Shown here: piece by piece, positions 61,330 to 64,000 of the stretch
How positions within the stretch are numbered: the first letter of the stretch is position 1
Layout: each line of letters begins with the position of its first letter
Source of the DNA: JANMEX01 sp041751995
GTDB taxonomy: Bacteria > Pseudomonadota > Alphaproteobacteria > Rhizobiales > Rhizobiaceae
Length of the DNA: 64,000 nucleotides
Reading direction: 5' to 3'
NCBI GenBank assembly: GCA_041751995.1
Contig: JBGSHY010000059.1
Location: 1-64,000, forward strand
Notes under the pieces: generated by a model
The model's input: only the letters and a program-made list of their open reading frames with translations
Database searches by the model: none
Told to the model about the DNA's origin: nothing
Position numbers and translations under genes: made by a program

Positions 61330-63630
61330 TCACTTGGCTGTATAGTGCCGCCACATTGATTCAAGGATGTTGGAATAGCCATCGGTCCACGGCGTGATGC
61401 CGTTATCTTCGGCAGCCAGCCAACGCTTGTCGTCCTTCAACGCGCCAAAATCCGCATCCTGTCGTGCGAGCACGGCAACGATGCTCGGCATGGCCATATT
61501 GACCGTCTCGGCACTGTTTTCCGGTTTGAAATTGCCGGTCATGGCAACCAGACCAAGTGACTTTGCGTTAGCCGCAACGACACTCTTCAGATCCATGTGG
61601 CGGTTCGAAATGTGCATGACCAGAAGGCCACCCGGTTTCACCTTGCGCATGAACAGGTCGATCGCCTCTGTGGTCATCATGTGAACCGGAATTGAATCGG
61701 ACGAAAACGCGTCCAGTATCAGCAAATCGAAATTGGCATCGGCAGCATCTGCAAGCGCGAGGCGCCCATCCGCTACGGTAACTTTTGCGCCTTGGGCGCA
61801 ATCGGAAAGGAAGCGGAACTGCGCAGGATCCGAAGCGATCTTCATCACCAGCGGATCGATTTCGACCAGTTCCATTTTCTCGCCAGACTTCATCTGGCAG
61901 GCCAGGCTGCCGGCGCCAACGCCGATAATGCCCGTATTGCCCAGCATGCCGCCTGCATTCTTGCGCGCAGCGATGATGGCAGAGTTCAAGCCGCCGTCGG
62001 CCGTGTAGTAGGTCAGCGGCAACGGCTTGCCGGGCGCTTTCACGTCTTTAAGGCGCATCGCGCCATGCAATGTCGTGCCATGCAGAAAGTTGCGTACGCC
62101 GGTTTCTTCAATGTCCAGAACACGGACAACGCCAAAGAAGCTGCGGGCTGAAATCGAATTGTTGAAATAGCTGTACTTGACCAGATTGTTGGCAAATATC
62201 GCCACGCAAAGGGCTGGAACCACCAGCGGCACGCGGAACAAGGCGTAGGCGGCGGCGATCAGCAAAAAGCCGTTGACGACTGCCAGCGAGCCTTCGTTCG
62301 AGTAAAAAGTACCTAGTCCGGCTTTCTGCATGATCAGCAGCAGCGCCACAATGGCCGTAGCGACGGCAGCGGTGATCATCGCCATGCGCAACAGCGACTG
62401 CCCGCGGAAGCGCTTCAGCGTCGCAAGCGACAGCAGGAGCAGCACCGGATATTCGGCATTCCAGGAAAACAGCTGCATGGAAATCAAGCTGGCGAACAGC
62501 CCACCCAACACGCCGCCAATCGACATGGCAAAATAGAATTCGGTCAGATGCGACGACGACGGGCGGATTGCCGCCATGGAGCCGTGGGCATGCATCGCCA
62601 CCAGGAAGAACGCACCGAAATGCAGCGGCAGGCTGATCGAGATCGGCAGGAAAAGCGGGTTGAAGGTGAAGTAGATCGTGGCAATCAAAACATAAGGCAG
62701 AATGCGCTCGACCGTCGAAGGCTTCAGCACCGGCTTCTTCTGGAACACGATGACAAATGTCAGAAGGAACAGCGCCAGCGGAACGATCCACAGGAATGGC
62801 GCGGCGGCGACGTCCGTAGAGACATGCGCGGTGACGGCAACGAGCAGCGATGACGGGATAAAGGCGTAGGCGATCCACGTTGCGCGGGTCAGCCATGTTA
62901 CCGGGGCTTTTGAAGTTTCGTCATGCACAAGCGCATCCGTGCCTTCCTCGGAAACCAGAGGTGCGCCAAAAGCGAGGCGAGCAGCAAAATAGCCACAAGC
63001 CGCGATCAGGACGCCCAGAACGACAAAGCCGCCAGTCCACAGAGCACTTTGGTGTTCGAGATCAAACAGCGGCTCGATCAAAATTATGTAGAGAATGAGC
63101 GAGGCAAACGAGCCGATGTTGCTGGCGCCATAAAGGAAATACGGGTCCTTGGCGTGAACATGACCGGTGCGGGCAAACCAGGCCTGCAAAAGCGGGCCAT
63201 TGGCCGATACGGCAAAGAACGGCAGGCCGACGGAAACAGTGAACAGGCCGATCAGCCACAGCGCTTCACCATCGGCTGGCGGGCGCTGCCAGCTTTCCGG
63301 AATGGCGATCGGCAGCGCGACCAGTGCGATCAGCAATACTGTCGCATGGACAAACACGGCCGTCTTGAGCGACAGATACCGGCTCAGCACATGGGCGTAG
63401 CCGTATCCGGCCAGCAAAACAGTCTGGAAGAACACCATCGCCACGGACCAGACAGCAGGCGTGCCGCCGAGGCGCGGCAAGACCATCTTGGCGAAGAAGG
63501 GCTGAACCGAAAACAAGAGGAAGGCGGACATAAACAGCGTGAACGCGGTCAACGGCAAGATGATGGCTGCTGGTTGAATTGCGCTCTTGTTGTTTATTGC
63601 ACTTGATTGAAAACTCACGACCGCCCCCAT
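61330..63630 (-). CDS. Membrane protein with spermidine-synthase-like domain
   Basis: This is a 766-residue protein with a long N-terminal membrane part (about residues 20-490, some 12-14 helices) and a C-terminal polyamine-synthase/methyltransferase-like domain with GVGAGSLACQ, VEIDP and LILDAFSSDSIPVHMMT. Such fused MFS/spermidine-synthase-like proteins are common in Rhizobiales; the activity and substrate are not established. It is convergent with cinA and divergent from nothing in the window. Confidence 0.88.
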   Translation of the reverse strand: MGAVVSFQSSAINNKSAIQPAAIILPLTAFTLFMSAFLLFSVQPFFAKMVLPRLGGTPAVWSVAMVFFQTVLLAGYGYAHVLSRYLSLKTAVFVHATVLLIALVALPIAIPESWQRPPADGEALWLIGLFTVSVGLPFFAVSANGPLLQAWFARTGHVHAKDPYFLYGASNIGSFASLILYIILIEPLFDLEHQSALWTGGFVVLGVLIAACGYFAARLAFGAPLVSEEGTDALVHDETSKAPVTWLTRATWIAYAFIPSSLLVAVTAHVSTDVAAAPFLWIVPLALFLLTFVIVFQKKPVLKPSTVERILPYVLIATIYFTFNPLFLPISISLPLHFGAFFLVAMHAHGSMAAIRPSSSHLTEFYFAMSIGGVLGGLFASLISMQLFSWNAEYPVLLLLSLATLKRFRGQSLLRMAMITAAVATAIVALLLIMQKAGLGTFYSNEGSLAVVNGFLLIAAAYALFRVPLVVPALCVAIFANNLVKYSYFNNSISARSFFGVVRVLDIEETGVRNFLHGTTLHGAMRLKDVKAPGKPLPLTYYTADGGLNSAIIAARKNAGGMLGNTGIIGVGAGSLACQMKSGEKMELVEIDPLVMKIASDPAQFRFLSDCAQGAKVTVADGRLALADAADANFDLLILDAFSSDSIPVHMMTTEAIDLFMRKVKPGGLLVMHISNRHMDLKSVVAANAKSLGLVAMTGNFKPENSAETVNMAMPSIVAVLARQDADFGALKDDKRWLAAEDNGITPWTDGYSNILESMWRHYTAK

Positions 63631-63675
63631 GTTCAGAACGAGGCGACCTTACCCATCAAGTCTCAAGATTTGGTT

Positions 63676-64000
63676 TCAGGCGGGCAAAGCGCCTTTGCCG
63701 TAAATCTTGTCCGCCCGCTCTTCAAACGCTGCGGAAAAGCGCCTGAAGGCGACGTCAAACATTGAACCCATCACCATGCCGAGCATGCGGCTCTTGAACT
63801 CATAGTCGATCGAAAATCCCACGTCGCAGCCGCCAGTGGCCTGCAAAAATGTCCAGCGGTTGTTGAGATATTTGAACGGTCCGTTGAGATATTGCACGTC
63901 AATGGTCAGTGCTGCCGGATCCATCAGGACCTGGCTGGCGAACGTCTCCCTGATCGCCTTGTAGCCAACCGTCATGTCCGCCACGAGCAGCGTCTTGCCG
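63676..64000 (-). CDS. COQ10/RatA-type START-domain protein (5' end outside window)
   Basis: The frame continues past the right window edge, so the N-terminus is missing. The visible 108 or so residues include a GKTLLVADMTVGYKAIRETF segment, F-K-Y-L-N-N-R-W-T-F, CDVGFSIDYEFKSRMLGMVMG and a C-terminal helix with FEERA. This is the coenzyme Q-binding (COQ10) or RatA-type polyketide_cyc2 fold, which binds quinone or, in RatA, inhibits 70S formation. Roles cannot be separated here. Confidence 0.88.
   Translation of the reverse strand, partial: GKTLLVADMTVGYKAIRETFASQVLMDPAALTIDVQYLNGPFKYLNNRWTFLQATGGCDVGFSIDYEFKSRMLGMVMGSMFDVAFRRFSAAFEERADKIYGKGALPA

Overview
The window is a chromosomal segment of an alphaproteobacterium, most likely of the order Hyphomicrobiales (Rhizobiales). 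The evidence is gene content and order: dusB-ntrB-ntrC-ntrY-ntrX-dat-hfq-hflX, a fused ispDF, a PAS_5 regulator, a BTLCP protease, a DUF3126 protein, class III (glutathione-dependent) alcohol dehydrogenase, and the folE/NifU-like/yidD/hisI neighbourhood. The DNA is moderately GC-rich, and genes are dense, with many ATGA, TGATG or one-base overlaps. No prophage, transposase or CRISPR array was seen. Assignments rest on reading the sequence and recalling families; no database search was run.

Positions 1-7223 hold the most unusual content. Four tightly spaced plus-strand genes (the first cut by the window edge) look like one operon: a single-pass membrane protein with four CshA-type fibril repeats; a protein whose second half resembles the actinoporin pore-forming fold; a protein resembling the helical pore-forming domain I of Cry delta-endotoxins; and an 891-residue polytopic membrane protein with a long helical segment. 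I suggest this is an undescribed pore-forming or membrane-acting system. The fold resemblances are read by eye and need structural confirmation.

Positions 7469-19866 hold a DEAD-box RNA helicase, adenine deaminase, a VapBC-type toxin-antitoxin pair, glyoxalase I, a double cold-shock-domain protein with a perfect CtrA-type box upstream, a DUF192 protein, an alpha/beta hydrolase, RecQ, serine acetyltransferase with a palindromic operator-like site, and a gamma-carbonic-anhydrase-like protein. Positions 19982-27969 hold a BTLCP protease, a double PilZ protein, a PAS_5 protein, rhomboid, CBS, patatin, hisI, folE, a NifU-like scaffold, yidD and a DUF2267 gene. A 340-base gene-free stretch upstream of rhomboid carries a good sigma-54 promoter match about 90 bases before an intrinsic terminator: a candidate small RNA.

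Positions 28148-37327 hold thrS, a PlsC-type acyltransferase, exported proteins, nitroreductase and flavin reductase genes, an EamA transporter, class III alcohol dehydrogenase, a universal stress protein and tRNA-Ser(UGA). The stretch after the tRNA (37328-39413) is gene-poor, with one AEC transporter. Positions 39414-50820 hold envelope genes (rlpA-like, D,D-carboxypeptidase), the tmk-holB-metG-tatD-MBL run, a DenD-like dehydrogenase, mazG (apparently frameshifted at its 3' end) and hflX.

Positions 50866-64000 carry hfq, a class IV aminotransferase, the two nitrogen two-component systems NtrY/NtrX and NtrB/NtrC with dusB, ispDF, a CinA-type amidase, a membrane-fused spermidine-synthase-like protein and the 5'-truncated gene of a COQ10/RatA-type protein at the window edge.
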